Shown: piece after piece, positions 1-6,403 of the stretch
How the letters are laid out: each line of letters opens with the position of its first letter
How positions within the stretch are numbered: the stretch's first letter is position 1
NCBI GenBank assembly: GCA_013203755.1
Contig: JABMPI010000278.1
Span: 1 to 8,706, forward strand
Reading direction: 5' to 3'
DNA length: 8,706 bases
From: Bacteroidota bacterium
Lineage (GTDB): Bacteria > Bacteroidota > Bacteroidia > Bacteroidales > Prolixibacteraceae
Notes under the pieces: generated by a model
What the model was told of the DNA's origin: nothing
What the model saw: the letters and a program-made list of their open reading frames with translations, nothing else
Database searches by the model: none
Position numbers and translations under genes: made by a program

Positions 1-339
1 CCACACCCGGTAATAATATTTGCTGTTGGTTTTTAAACCGGATATTTTCTTTTTAATAATAAAATCATTAGCCGCGATCGCCCCTATAAATTCGGTATAT
101 GTCGAATTTGTAAAATCAGCATCATTGGCAATTTCAAACTTTGCAAAGCCTTCTATTCCGGGTAAATCATTATTTATTAAACTGTCGGTAAGTGTTAGTC
201 GCGATTGTAGAATTGCCGAATTTGAAGTTATTTCCCCCGACATTATTCCCTGGCCTAAATAGATTTTTGCAGTATTAGAAACAGGGTTGCACGAGATAAC
301 AAATAGTAGTGGCAGGATTTTTAATAAATGATTTTTCAC
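1..339 (-). CDS. PhoD-like phosphodiesterase/alkaline phosphatase D lipoprotein, N-terminal part
   Basis: Reading leftwards from a GTG at 339-337 gives 113 residues that run off the window edge. Residues 5-16 form a hydrophobic signal ending in V-I-S-C with Cys17, a lipobox, so the product should be a lipoprotein attached on the outer side of the inner membrane. The mature start (YLGQGIMSGEITSNSAIL near residues 27-44) followed by a beta-rich stretch ending in ISGLKTNSKYYYRV (residues 99-112) matches, from memory, the Ig-like N-terminal domain of the alkaline phosphatase D (PhoD) family. These are metal-dependent phosphomonoesterases/phosphodiesterases. The catalytic domain lies outside the window, so activity cannot be checked. 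An in-frame TAA at 354-352 leaves only GTG, or rarer ATT/ATC codons, as start. No clear ribosome binding site is seen, and only a weak TAnnTTTG-like box (TAAATTCG, 377-370) lies upstream. No functional link to the neighbouring peptide operon is apparent. Confidence 0.8.
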   Translation of the reverse strand, partial: MKNHLLKILPLLFVISCNPVSNTAKIYLGQGIMSGEITSNSAILQSRLTLTDSLINNDLPGIEGFAKFEIANDADFTNSTYTEFIGAIAANDFIIKKKISGLKTNSKYYYRVW

Positions 340-653
340 GATAATAATTTCTTAGTTGAATAATAAGCTCGAATTTAAGCTTTATAGTTTAAAAACCATT
401 TTTTCTTATCTGATTTTGTTTCAATTTCAAATTCAATTTTAGGTTGATTAGATCGAGTCCGACTTTTCAAAAGCCAGCCCGGTTTTGCATGGTCAGACGG
501 GGAGGTGATTCGTCAGCTGACGAACCAGAGGATTAAAATCTAAAAACTATTAGATGAGCTGCATGCACGAATGTGATTTATTTTTGGAGCAAACCAAAGA
601 TTACATCATATAATATTTAAATTGTGTGGATTAAGTGTAGTTGAAAATGACGG
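340..653. other. Gene-free interval between PhoD-like gene and peptide operon
   Basis: No convincing reading frame is seen on either strand. The interval holds the upstream region of the PhoD-like gene (340 to about 420), a more GC-rich patch (about 450-530) ending in the 16-bp palindrome listed separately, and AT-rich sequence downstream of the membrane-protein gene. A weak A/T-rich inverted repeat (ATCTAA...TTAGAT, 538-555) is too poor to call a terminator. The jump in GC content at 450-530 against very AT-rich flanks suggests an inserted repeat element. Confidence 0.6.
509..524. repeat. Perfect 16-bp palindrome, possible REP-type element
   Basis: TTCGTCAGCTGACGAA is its own reverse complement. 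Beyond one mismatched pair (A508/C525) the match continues with TG on the left and CA on the right (506-507 with 526-527). It sits in a GC-richer patch (about 450-530) inside AT-rich intergenic DNA. That is typical of short dispersed palindromic elements, but a dimeric regulator site cannot be excluded. Only one copy lies in this window, so its repetitive nature is inference. Confidence 0.5.
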
Positions 654-1349
654 TCAGCTCACCTCTTTTGGCAAATGAGAGGGAATCGGTGAATCTGAAA
701 TGTTGGTTTTTTTTTGTTTCTTCTTCCAAAAACTACCAAAATGTTCAATTATACTGTCAACGGATAGGATTAGTACAGTTATGAGAACCATCATTGTACT
801 TTTGTACAGAAAAGTTATTTCTGTATCTATATTTATTTTGAGAGATTGGATTATACCAAGAAACATGAAGGTTATAATAGCTAAAACTGTATTTCTTTGA
901 GACCGATTCAGTCTAAATAATTTTATGTTTGTTAACGGAAGAATTTCGTAATATTCCCATATCTTCCATTTTAATTCTTCTTTTAGAGCTTTAACCTCAT
1001 TCTTTTTTTGCAATTTGAAAATTAGCTCTGGCGTAAGTTCATTTCCTTTTTGCACCCAAAATACTCTAACCGCAAAGTAAACAGCTTTGATTAGAAAAAG
1101 AATAGAGATAAAATAGCAAGTAATTACTATAATATTTTCAATAGCCTTTTCACCATTAAGTATTTCCGCAAAATAAACAACAAAACCGGCTAAGATGCCT
1201 GAAACTGTTAGCATCGATGTTGCCCTTGATTCAGCTTGTTTTGATCTTTCTCTTATTAGAAGGATTCTTTCATCAATAAATGAAATTGATTGTTTTAGAA
1301 TAGATTCATCTTTGGAATTGAGCTTTGTATAAATTTTTTTTGGATCCAT
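654..1349 (-). CDS. Four-helix membrane protein of unknown function, third gene of peptide operon
   Basis: This 231-residue protein is not recognised as a named family. A charged amphipathic stretch (about residues 25-44, rich in E, R and K) leads into hydrophobic segments at roughly 46-64, 72-97, 154-170 and 181-201. A charged, probably cytoplasmic, loop lies between the second and third (about 100-150), and a Lys-rich tail follows. The short helix plus tightly packed helices (SRATSMLTVSGILAGF, residues 41-56) loosely recalls small membrane effectors of conflict systems such as the SLATT or Pycsar-TM types, but this is only an impression. It shows no ATP-binding, protease or transporter signature. 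Its ATG lies 44 bases inside the end of the ATP-grasp gene, so the two are almost certainly co-transcribed and perhaps translationally coupled. Possible roles are export of, or immunity or membrane response to, the modified peptide. No terminator is evident after its stop. Confidence 0.75.
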   Translation of the reverse strand: MDPKKIYTKLNSKDESILKQSISFIDERILLIRERSKQAESRATSMLTVSGILAGFVVYFAEILNGEKAIENIIVITCYFISILFLIKAVYFAVRVFWVQKGNELTPELIFKLQKKNEVKALKEELKWKIWEYYEILPLTNIKLFRLNRSQRNTVLAIITFMFLGIIQSLKINIDTEITFLYKSTMMVLITVLILSVDSIIEHFGSFWKKKQKKTNISDSPIPSHLPKEVS

Positions 1350-2322
1350 TTTTATTGTTTTTATTCAAAGTTTCAATGATTGCATCTCTTATTGGATAAT
1401 TTACAAGTTGTTCAATCCATGCCCATTGGCCATTTGGATTTAATTCTAAAAAATAGTATTTACCATCTTTACCTAGAACAAAATCCATAGAGGAATATTG
1501 CAATGAAAAGTGGTCAACTAATTTTTTACATTTCTTTTCTAATGAATTAGGGAGTTTAATTTTTTCATGACGTAATGGTATCTCAATTAAGTCTCCCATA
1601 CGCCAATCTATAGCAGTTTCTTCATATTCTTGTGAATAAATTGCAGTTGCAAATATTTTGCATCCAACCACGACAACCCTGATATCATAATTTTTTTCAA
1701 TTTCAGATTGATAAGTCATTGGAAAATTAGCAAATGTTTCAAATTGATTGATATAGTTAGATGGTAGACGTTGGGTCATCGCTATCCATATTCCATCCTT
1801 TCGTAATTGAAAACCATGTTTAATTGCTTTGGCAACAACCTTGTCGTTTGACTTCTCAATAAATGTTGCAACGGAATCTTTATAAGAAGACAATAGAGTC
1901 TTCGGTATATTAAATCCAATATTTTTAGCTGCAATTAATTGTTCTATTTTGTTAACCGCAATCCATAACTTTTTAGGATGGTTTAGCCATTTTTTTTCTG
2001 GTATCATTCTCCAAATTGACCTTAGTAATTCAATTGCTTCTCTTTCCGCAAATTCTTTATCGGTTTCGGCAACAAGCCCATCAAGCTTAGGTGGATTTGG
2101 TTGACGGAAATATACCGAACTTATTTCACTTTCTCTGAGAACTATACCATCAAAAAAAATAATAGCAAAACTAGTTTCGTATTTGTTGATGACAATTTCA
2201 ATGTTGAACTCTCTCCCAAAATCTTCGGTGTTCAATCGCTTAAATGGGATGCTTTTAGACTTAAGTTTAACTATTAAATAGTCTGAAGCAAGATCTGATT
2301 TATTGGTAACGACTAATAACAT
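1306..2322 (-). CDS. ATP-grasp ligase of the MvdD/MdnC graspetide-maturase type
   Basis: This 338-residue enzyme belongs by motif to the RimK-like ATP-grasp peptide maturases. They phosphorylate Asp/Glu side chains of a precursor peptide and join them to Ser/Thr (ester) or Lys (amide). Visible landmarks are SVYFRQP (69-75, N-terminal domain), NHPKKLWIAVNKIEQL (114-129), K165 in VVAKAI (probable ATP-binding lysine), YDIRVVVVG (212-220, with the D-x-R pair D213/R215), AIDWR (237-241), and the metal/phosphate site D280 with E293 and N295 in FLELNPNGQW (291-300). The length is normal for the family and the site looks intact. Its ATG overlaps the last codons of the small upstream gene by 10 bases, the usual sign of translational coupling and of an enzyme paired with its substrate. 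It is less like ribosomal-protein-modifying RimK, given the ELNPNGQW motif and the peptide neighbour. No SPASM radical-SAM partner is seen, so a GRASP-with-SPASM system is not supported. Confidence 0.88.
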   Translation of the reverse strand: MLLVVTNKSDLASDYLIVKLKSKSIPFKRLNTEDFGREFNIEIVINKYETSFAIIFFDGIVLRESEISSVYFRQPNPPKLDGLVAETDKEFAEREAIELLRSIWRMIPEKKWLNHPKKLWIAVNKIEQLIAAKNIGFNIPKTLLSSYKDSVATFIEKSNDKVVAKAIKHGFQLRKDGIWIAMTQRLPSNYINQFETFANFPMTYQSEIEKNYDIRVVVVGCKIFATAIYSQEYEETAIDWRMGDLIEIPLRHEKIKLPNSLEKKCKKLVDHFSLQYSSMDFVLGKDGKYYFLELNPNGQWAWIEQLVNYPIRDAIIETLNKNNKNGSKKNLYKAQFQR

Positions 2323-2528
2323 TGTTCTTGTCCTGGATCTGGATCATCATCTCCAGGAGAAGACAATGTTTTTGAGTTAGTTGGTGGCCCTCCTACCATT
2401 GAAACTACTGGAATTCGGTTTCCGTTTTGAATAGAAATATTGAGTGATTCATTAGAGTCATATTCTCCGATTGGATTTTTAAAAGGGAGTTGCAGAGAAT
2501 GTTTTAGAAGAAATGTTCTTTTATTCAT
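2313..2528 (-). CDS. Graspetide (omega-ester/amide peptide) precursor candidate
   Basis: This 71-residue peptide is the first gene of the operon and the likely substrate of the ATP-grasp enzyme. The N-terminal half looks like a leader, with a hydrophobic/aromatic motif near LQLPFKNPIGEY (12-23) that could play the part of the PFFARFL helix of microviridin leaders. Gly46-Gly47 could be a double-glycine processing site. The tail (48-71) carries donors Thr50, Ser52, Lys53, Thr54, Ser56 and Ser57, then acceptors Asp60, Asp61, Asp62, Asp64 and Glu68, ending in Cys-Tyr. Hydroxyl residues before a cluster of acids is the order expected in graspetide cores. The tail does not contain the TxKYPSD signature of classical microviridins. 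The ATG has an AAAAAGGA Shine-Dalgarno only 3 bases upstream (2540-2532), and a promoter lies further up. The family assignment rests on context and composition, as no relative was identified. Confidence 0.72.
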   Translation of the reverse strand: MNKRTFLLKHSLQLPFKNPIGEYDSNESLNISIQNGNRIPVVSMVGGPPTNSKTLSSPGDDDPDPGQEQCY

Positions 2529-2596
2529 TTGTCCTTTTTATTTAATTTTCTTCTGTGGTTTTGACAAAAGTTCCTTATCATAGTTTGTATTGCTAA

Positions 2597-2628
2597 CAAA
2601 TATAAGATTATATTATGTATAATCAAAA
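2597..2628 (-). promoter_or_regulatory. Bacteroidota-type promoter of the graspetide operon
   Basis: Read on the minus strand, TTTTGA (2628-2623) is followed after 18 bases by TATATTTG (2604-2597). This fits the primary sigma factor consensus of Bacteroidota, a TTTG-like -33 box and a TAnnTTTG -7 box. Transcription would begin near 2590 and leave a leader of about 60 bases before the precursor ATG at 2528. It is judged by eye only. Confidence 0.6.
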
Positions 2629-2875
2629 GCGAGGAATAAATGTCTATTTATAAAAGAATTAATGTGAAATTTTAAATAGTTGATGATTTGAAAGAAGTTA
2701 GACTGGATAAGAATCTTTTAAACTAAAAATTGGAAACCTGTTCTTATTTAAGCATTCAAAAATAAATCCAAGTACTTGAATTCGTTGAACAATCGTTAAA
2801 ATATTTTTAATTGAATTGAAATTGATTAGCTTTTATTCATTTAGAACCATTCTTAATACCTTAACTATTCCATAA

Positions 2876-2897
2876 TTTTGTAACATCTGTTACAAAA
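2876..2897. promoter_or_regulatory. Crp/Fnr-superfamily operator upstream of narK
   Basis: Arms TTTTGTAACA and TGTTACAAAA are exact reverse complements separated by two bases (TC). This is the size and form of a Crp/Fnr-family dimer site. The centre lies 78 bases before the narK ATG. A weak TAnnTTTG-like box (TAATTTCA, 2916-2923) would put the transcription start near 2930 and the operator near -43, a classical activator position. The position next to nitrate genes points to an oxygen- or nitric-oxide-sensing regulator of the HcpR/NnrR/FNR kind, though which one cannot be told. No equally good site was noticed before the other nar genes. Confidence 0.72.
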
Positions 2898-2964
2898 CAG
2901 AGTATAAAAATACCATAATTTCAGCATCAATTATTCAACTACTTCAACAAAAAAAACTAACTGA

Positions 2965-4455
2965 ATGGAACAAGTCGCTACTTCGAAATCCCACAAAATG
3001 CTGTTTTTTAATACCCTGGCTTTTACCGTATGTTTTGCGGTTTGGATGCTAAATGGTGTATTGGTTACTTTTCTGGTAGATAACCAGGTATTCGATTGGG
3101 GGCCGGTAAAAATGGGATGGTTATTTGGAATCCCTGTTTTAACCGGAGCAATTTTTCGTTTGCCTGCCGGAATTCTTACCGATAAATTTGGAGGTAAACC
3201 GGTTTATGCAATCCTACTTTTAGTATGTGCAATTCCTTTGTTTTTACTGTCCACTGCTAATTCTTTCTTTTCGTTTGCCTTGTATAGTTTCGGCTTTGGT
3301 TTAACAGGGGTAAGTTTTGCAATTGGTATTGCTTATACTTCGGTCTGGTATCCCAAACACAGGCAAGGAACTGCACTTGGAATTTTTGGTGCTGGAAATG
3401 CAGGGGCTGCATTAACTACTCTTTTAGCTCCAACAATGCTAGAATGGTTAACCAACGATGGAGCTAATATCGAAGGCTGGAGAAAATTGCCATTAATATA
3501 TGGAGCTGCTTTAGTTGTAATGGGAATTGTCTTTTTAATTTTTACTGAAAACAAAAAGCCTGTTTCCAATAATAAAAATATGAGGCAGATATTAAGTCCT
3601 CTAAAAAATGTTCGGGTTTGGCGGTTTGGAATGTATTATTTCCTCGTATTTGGGTGTTTTGTTGCATTCTCGCAATGGCTCGTTCCCTATTTTGTAAATG
3701 TGTATTATCTGCCTTTGGTAACTGCAGGTTTATTTGCAGCGTTGTTTAGCTTTCCCTCAGGTGTAATCCGTGCTGCGGGCGGTTGGCTATCGGATATTTA
3801 TGGAGCAAGGAAAATTATGTATTGGGTGCTTGGTGCCTCAGTAGCAATCTGTTTAATGTTATTTGTTCCTAAAATGGAAATTACCTCCCCCGGGAAAGGT
3901 GTGATGGCAAAACAAGACGGTGTAGTAACTCTTGTTTCGGAGGGATTAATTAAAGTTGGAGAAAGAGAGTATCCGCTTACTGTTAAAAATGCAGAATATG
4001 AAAACACCGATGACAAACTTTTAGTCCTTCCAACCAAAGATGCATGGCAAGAGCCTATTGTAAATGTTGGAGATACAATTACACGGAAACAGTTGATTGG
4101 AAAAGGTGTAACCAAAATTTACTTTCAGGCGAATGTTTGGATTTTTGCGATTCTTGTAATACTAATTGGTAGTATTTGGGGAGTTGGTAAAGCCGCCGTT
4201 TACAAACACATTCCCGACTATTTCCCCGATGAAGTTGGAGTTGTAGGCGGAATGGTTGGTGTACTTGGCGGCCTCGGTGGGTTTTTCTGCCCAATTATTT
4301 TCGGTTACTTGTTAGAAGGTACTGGTTTGTGGACATCGTGTTGGCTGTTTATGTTTTTTCTGACTGCACTTTGTCTGGTTTGGATGCACAGCACTGTTAC
4401 AAAAATTAATAAAAGGAGTTCTCCGGAAACTTCTCTGAATATGGAAATAAAATAA
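2965..4455 (+). CDS. narK: NarK-type nitrate/nitrite transporter with soluble insert
   Basis: This 496-residue Major Facilitator protein of the nitrate/nitrite porter family sits in the inner membrane. Conserved features are Arg65 in helix 2 (GAIFRLPAG) and Arg269 in helix 8 (GVIRAAGGWLSD), the two substrate-binding arginines of NarK. Also seen are the MFS loop motifs GILTDKFGGK (69-78) and GGWLSDIYGAR (272-282), and two glycine-rich nitrate signatures: IFGAGNAGAALTTLLAP (140-156) and GGMVGVLGGLGGFFCP (428-443). Between the helices ending near 301 and starting near 390 lies a hydrophilic insert of about 85 residues that ordinary NarK lacks; it is rich in V/G/T and looks beta-stranded. The ATG at 2965 is the first in frame, with no Shine-Dalgarno, 67 bases after the Crp/Fnr operator. 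It is only distantly similar to the next transporter, so the pair is not a recent duplication. Direction of transport (nitrate uptake or nitrite exchange) cannot be decided from sequence. Confidence 0.92.
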   Translation: MEQVATSKSHKMLFFNTLAFTVCFAVWMLNGVLVTFLVDNQVFDWGPVKMGWLFGIPVLTGAIFRLPAGILTDKFGGKPVYAILLLVCAIPLFLLSTANSFFSFALYSFGFGLTGVSFAIGIAYTSVWYPKHRQGTALGIFGAGNAGAALTTLLAPTMLEWLTNDGANIEGWRKLPLIYGAALVVMGIVFLIFTENKKPVSNNKNMRQILSPLKNVRVWRFGMYYFLVFGCFVAFSQWLVPYFVNVYYLPLVTAGLFAALFSFPSGVIRAAGGWLSDIYGARKIMYWVLGASVAICLMLFVPKMEITSPGKGVMAKQDGVVTLVSEGLIKVGEREYPLTVKNAEYENTDDKLLVLPTKDAWQEPIVNVGDTITRKQLIGKGVTKIYFQANVWIFAILVILIGSIWGVGKAAVYKHIPDYFPDEVGVVGGMVGVLGGLGGFFCPIIFGYLLEGTGLWTSCWLFMFFLTALCLVWMHSTVTKINKRSSPETSLNMEIK

Positions 4456-4522
4456 AACTAATAGTATAAAACTTTCATGATAAATAGAGTTTTGACACAA
4501 AAGAGGTGGATTTAGCCAATAG

Positions 4523-4620
4523 GTCGTAAGTAGAAAGTCGTAAGTAATAAGTGAAAAAAGGAGGACATTTGACTTTGAACTGAAAACTGCGACTGAAAAC
4601 TACTTCCTGTCTTGTGTCTT
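4523..4620. repeat. Degenerate short direct repeats in narK-narK spacer
   Basis: GTCGTAAGTA occurs at 4523-4532 and 4537-4546 (14-base period) and is followed by a related AAGTAATAAGTG. ACTGAAAACT occurs at 4579-4588 and 4592-4601 (13-base period), then CTTGTGTCTTGATTCTTATG. The patch resembles the low-complexity 'slippery' intergenic repeats common in Marinilabiliales-like genomes (general impression, not searched). It fills most of the 197-base gap between the two transporters. Confidence 0.6.
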
Positions 4621-4652
4621 GATTCTTATGTCATGAACCTAATTTTAAAAAT

Positions 4653-6302
4653 ATGAAAATTAATATTGAAAACTGGGACGTTGAAAATTTAGATTTTTGG
4701 AAAAATACCGGAAATAAAATCGCAAAAAGAAATCTTTGGATTTCGATACCTGCTCTTTTACTGGCATTTTCTGTTTGGTTAATGTGGAGTATTATTATTG
4801 TAGGAATGGAGAAATTGGGTTTTACCTTCGGTATGTTAAGCCAGGAGTTTGAAACAATTATTAGGAACACATCTATTTCGCGTGCCGATTATCCACAGGA
4901 TTTAGTTGAACAACTAAAATCTATAAATAGTCTCTACTATACATTGCCGGCAATTGCTGGTTTGGCTGGTGCAACATTACGGATACCAAATTCATTTTTA
5001 ATTGGAATTGGGGGAGGTAGAAACGTAATTTTTACGACTACTGCATTATTGTTAATTCCTGCAATTGGTGTTGGAATTGCTTTGCAAGATCCGAATACTC
5101 CGTTTATGACCTTCGCTATTTTAGAGGCACTCTCTGGTTTTGGTGGTGGTAATTTTGCTTCGTCAATGTCAAATATTTCCTACTTCTTTCCGAAAAAAGT
5201 GCAGGGAACTTCGCTCGGTTTAAATGCCGGATTGGGTAATTTGGGAGTTAGTGTGATGCAGTTTTTGCTTCCAATAACAATGGGGGCTGCTGTTTTTGGA
5301 GCTTTTGGCGGAGACGGAAATCCGCTGTTGTCAGACTTTAAAGGAAGCTCAGCCGGATCGTTATATTTTTTGCAAAACGCTGGTTGGACATGGGTACCTC
5401 TTTTAGTACTATCCGCAATAGCTGCATTTTTTGGAATGAATAATATAAAATCGGCAACACCAAAAATGGGATCTGCTGTAGTTGGAATTGGGAAAACACT
5501 GTTTCTTGTTTTTCTTGGTTTGATTGCAGCGGCAGTTGGAGTTTATCTACTTGTTTCTTTGAAAATAAACATGTGGATTGTACTTCCGGTTGTAGTAATT
5601 CTCACCGTTTTGCTTATGAAATACCTTTCACCTGGCGAAATAAAAGAGAGCTTAAACAGACAATTTTCTATTTTTAATAATAAGCACAACTGGATAATGA
5701 CCATTATTTATACCATGACATTTGGTTCATTTATTGGTTTTAGTGCGGCATTTCCAAAATTAATTTCCGATGTATTTGGTTCGTTGCCCGACGGAGCAAT
5801 CAATCCAAATGCACCAAACCCGTATGCATGGGCATTTTTAGGGCCGATGGTTGGGGCTTTAATTCGTCCAGTTGGTGGCTGGCTTTCCGATAAAATAAAC
5901 AGTGGCTCGAAAGTAACACAGTGGGCAACAGTCGCTCAAATTGCAGCTGCTTTGGGTGTGGCATTTTTTGTAATAAAAGCCAGAGAAGCAGCAACACCGG
6001 AAATGTATTGGTGGCCATTTTTTATATTGTTTATGATTTTGTTTATTACTACCGGAATTGGTAACGGTTCAACGTTCAGAAGTATACCATATATTTTTAG
6101 TAAAGAACTTGCTGGTCCTGTTTTGGGTTGGACATCAGCAATTGCTGCATACGGTGCATTTATTATCCCAAAAGTATTCGGGCAACAAATTAAAGCCGGC
6201 CACCCGGAATATGCCTTGTACGGATTTGCAATTTATTATGTGGTTTGTTTGGCTTTAAATTGGTGGTACTACGAAAGGAAAAATTCTGGGATTGAGTGTT
6301 AG
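4653..6302 (+). CDS. narK: NarK/NarU-type nitrate/nitrite antiporter
   Basis: This 549-residue transporter starts with the stretch typical of the E. coli NarK/NarU branch (NWDVENLDFWKNTG, 7-20). About twelve hydrophobic helices follow, with a longer periplasmic loop after helix 1 (about 60-95). Arg110 (GATLRIPNS) and Arg405 (ALIRPVGGWLSDK) correspond to the substrate arginines of helices 2 and 8. Signature stretches are LNAGLGNLGVSVMQFLLP (190-207) in helix 5 and GWTSAIAAYGAFIIP (492-506) in helix 11. Extra hydrophobic sequence near 282-322, between the two halves, suggests one or two additional membrane spans or a long middle loop. Family members exchange nitrate for nitrite across the inner membrane to feed a cytoplasmic nitrate reductase. 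It lies 197 bases after the first narK, across a repeat-filled spacer. No Shine-Dalgarno is seen before the ATG, as is common in this phylum. Confidence 0.92.
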   Translation: MKINIENWDVENLDFWKNTGNKIAKRNLWISIPALLLAFSVWLMWSIIIVGMEKLGFTFGMLSQEFETIIRNTSISRADYPQDLVEQLKSINSLYYTLPAIAGLAGATLRIPNSFLIGIGGGRNVIFTTTALLLIPAIGVGIALQDPNTPFMTFAILEALSGFGGGNFASSMSNISYFFPKKVQGTSLGLNAGLGNLGVSVMQFLLPITMGAAVFGAFGGDGNPLLSDFKGSSAGSLYFLQNAGWTWVPLLVLSAIAAFFGMNNIKSATPKMGSAVVGIGKTLFLVFLGLIAAAVGVYLLVSLKINMWIVLPVVVILTVLLMKYLSPGEIKESLNRQFSIFNNKHNWIMTIIYTMTFGSFIGFSAAFPKLISDVFGSLPDGAINPNAPNPYAWAFLGPMVGALIRPVGGWLSDKINSGSKVTQWATVAQIAAALGVAFFVIKAREAATPEMYWWPFFILFMILFITTGIGNGSTFRSIPYIFSKELAGPVLGWTSAIAAYGAFIIPKVFGQQIKAGHPEYALYGFAIYYVVCLALNWWYYERKNSGIEC

Positions 6303-6309
6303 ATATTAG

Positions 6310-6345
6310 AACGCAGATAACGCAGATTGAATAGATTATCGCAGA
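6310..6345. repeat. Tandem CGCAGA-type intergenic repeat
   Basis: AACGCAGAT occurs twice in tandem (6310-6318, 6319-6327) and a third CGCAGA lies at 6340-6345. The sequence that follows, with CAGCATTATCAGTGTTCC (6361-6378), looks like the degraded end of the same element. It fills most of the 101-base gap between the second transporter and the 158-residue gene. Confidence 0.6.
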
Positions 6346-6403
6346 AAAAATTAGAATATTCAGCATTATCAGTGTTCCATTAATTTTTAATATATGAGAG
6401 GAA

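Larger units (their letters stand above)
2529..2964. other. Divergent intergenic region between peptide operon and nitrate locus
   Basis: This very AT-rich 436-base stretch separates two divergent transcription units. Its left end carries the promoter and ribosome binding site of the peptide operon (minus strand). Its right end carries the Crp/Fnr-type operator and the likely narK start region (plus strand). Between about 2640 and 2870 only trivial reading frames are seen, for example an 11-codon ATG frame at 2640. No structured RNA or repeat was recognised there. Confidence 0.6.

Noticed and set aside
20..262. Open frame of 80 codons on the plus strand
   Set aside because: It lies wholly opposite the PhoD-like lipoprotein, whose minus-strand translation has a signal peptide and domain likeness; the plus frame shows no family features.
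700..900. Open frame of 66 codons on the plus strand
   Set aside because: It is antisense to the membrane-protein gene; its hydrophobic run merely mirrors the A/T-rich codons of the opposite strand.
1306..2528. GRASP-with-SPASM peptide system
   Set aside because: No radical-SAM/SPASM gene is present beside the ATP-grasp gene, and both flanks of the operon are accounted for.
2313..2528. Classical microviridin or marinostatin precursor
   Set aside because: The TxKYPSD core and PFFARFL leader motif are missing, so only the wider graspetide class is supported.
4465..4495. Weak AAAACT...AGTTTT inverted repeat after the first narK as a terminator
   Set aside because: The stem is short and all but lacks GC pairs, and no proper T-run follows.
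3333..4500. Several minus-strand frames opposite the first narK
   Set aside because: They are antisense shadows of a clearly conserved transporter gene with no start context or recognisable product.
4523..4620. CRISPR array
   Set aside because: The repeated units are about 10 bases, imperfect and only twice present, with no spacers of regular size and no cas genes.
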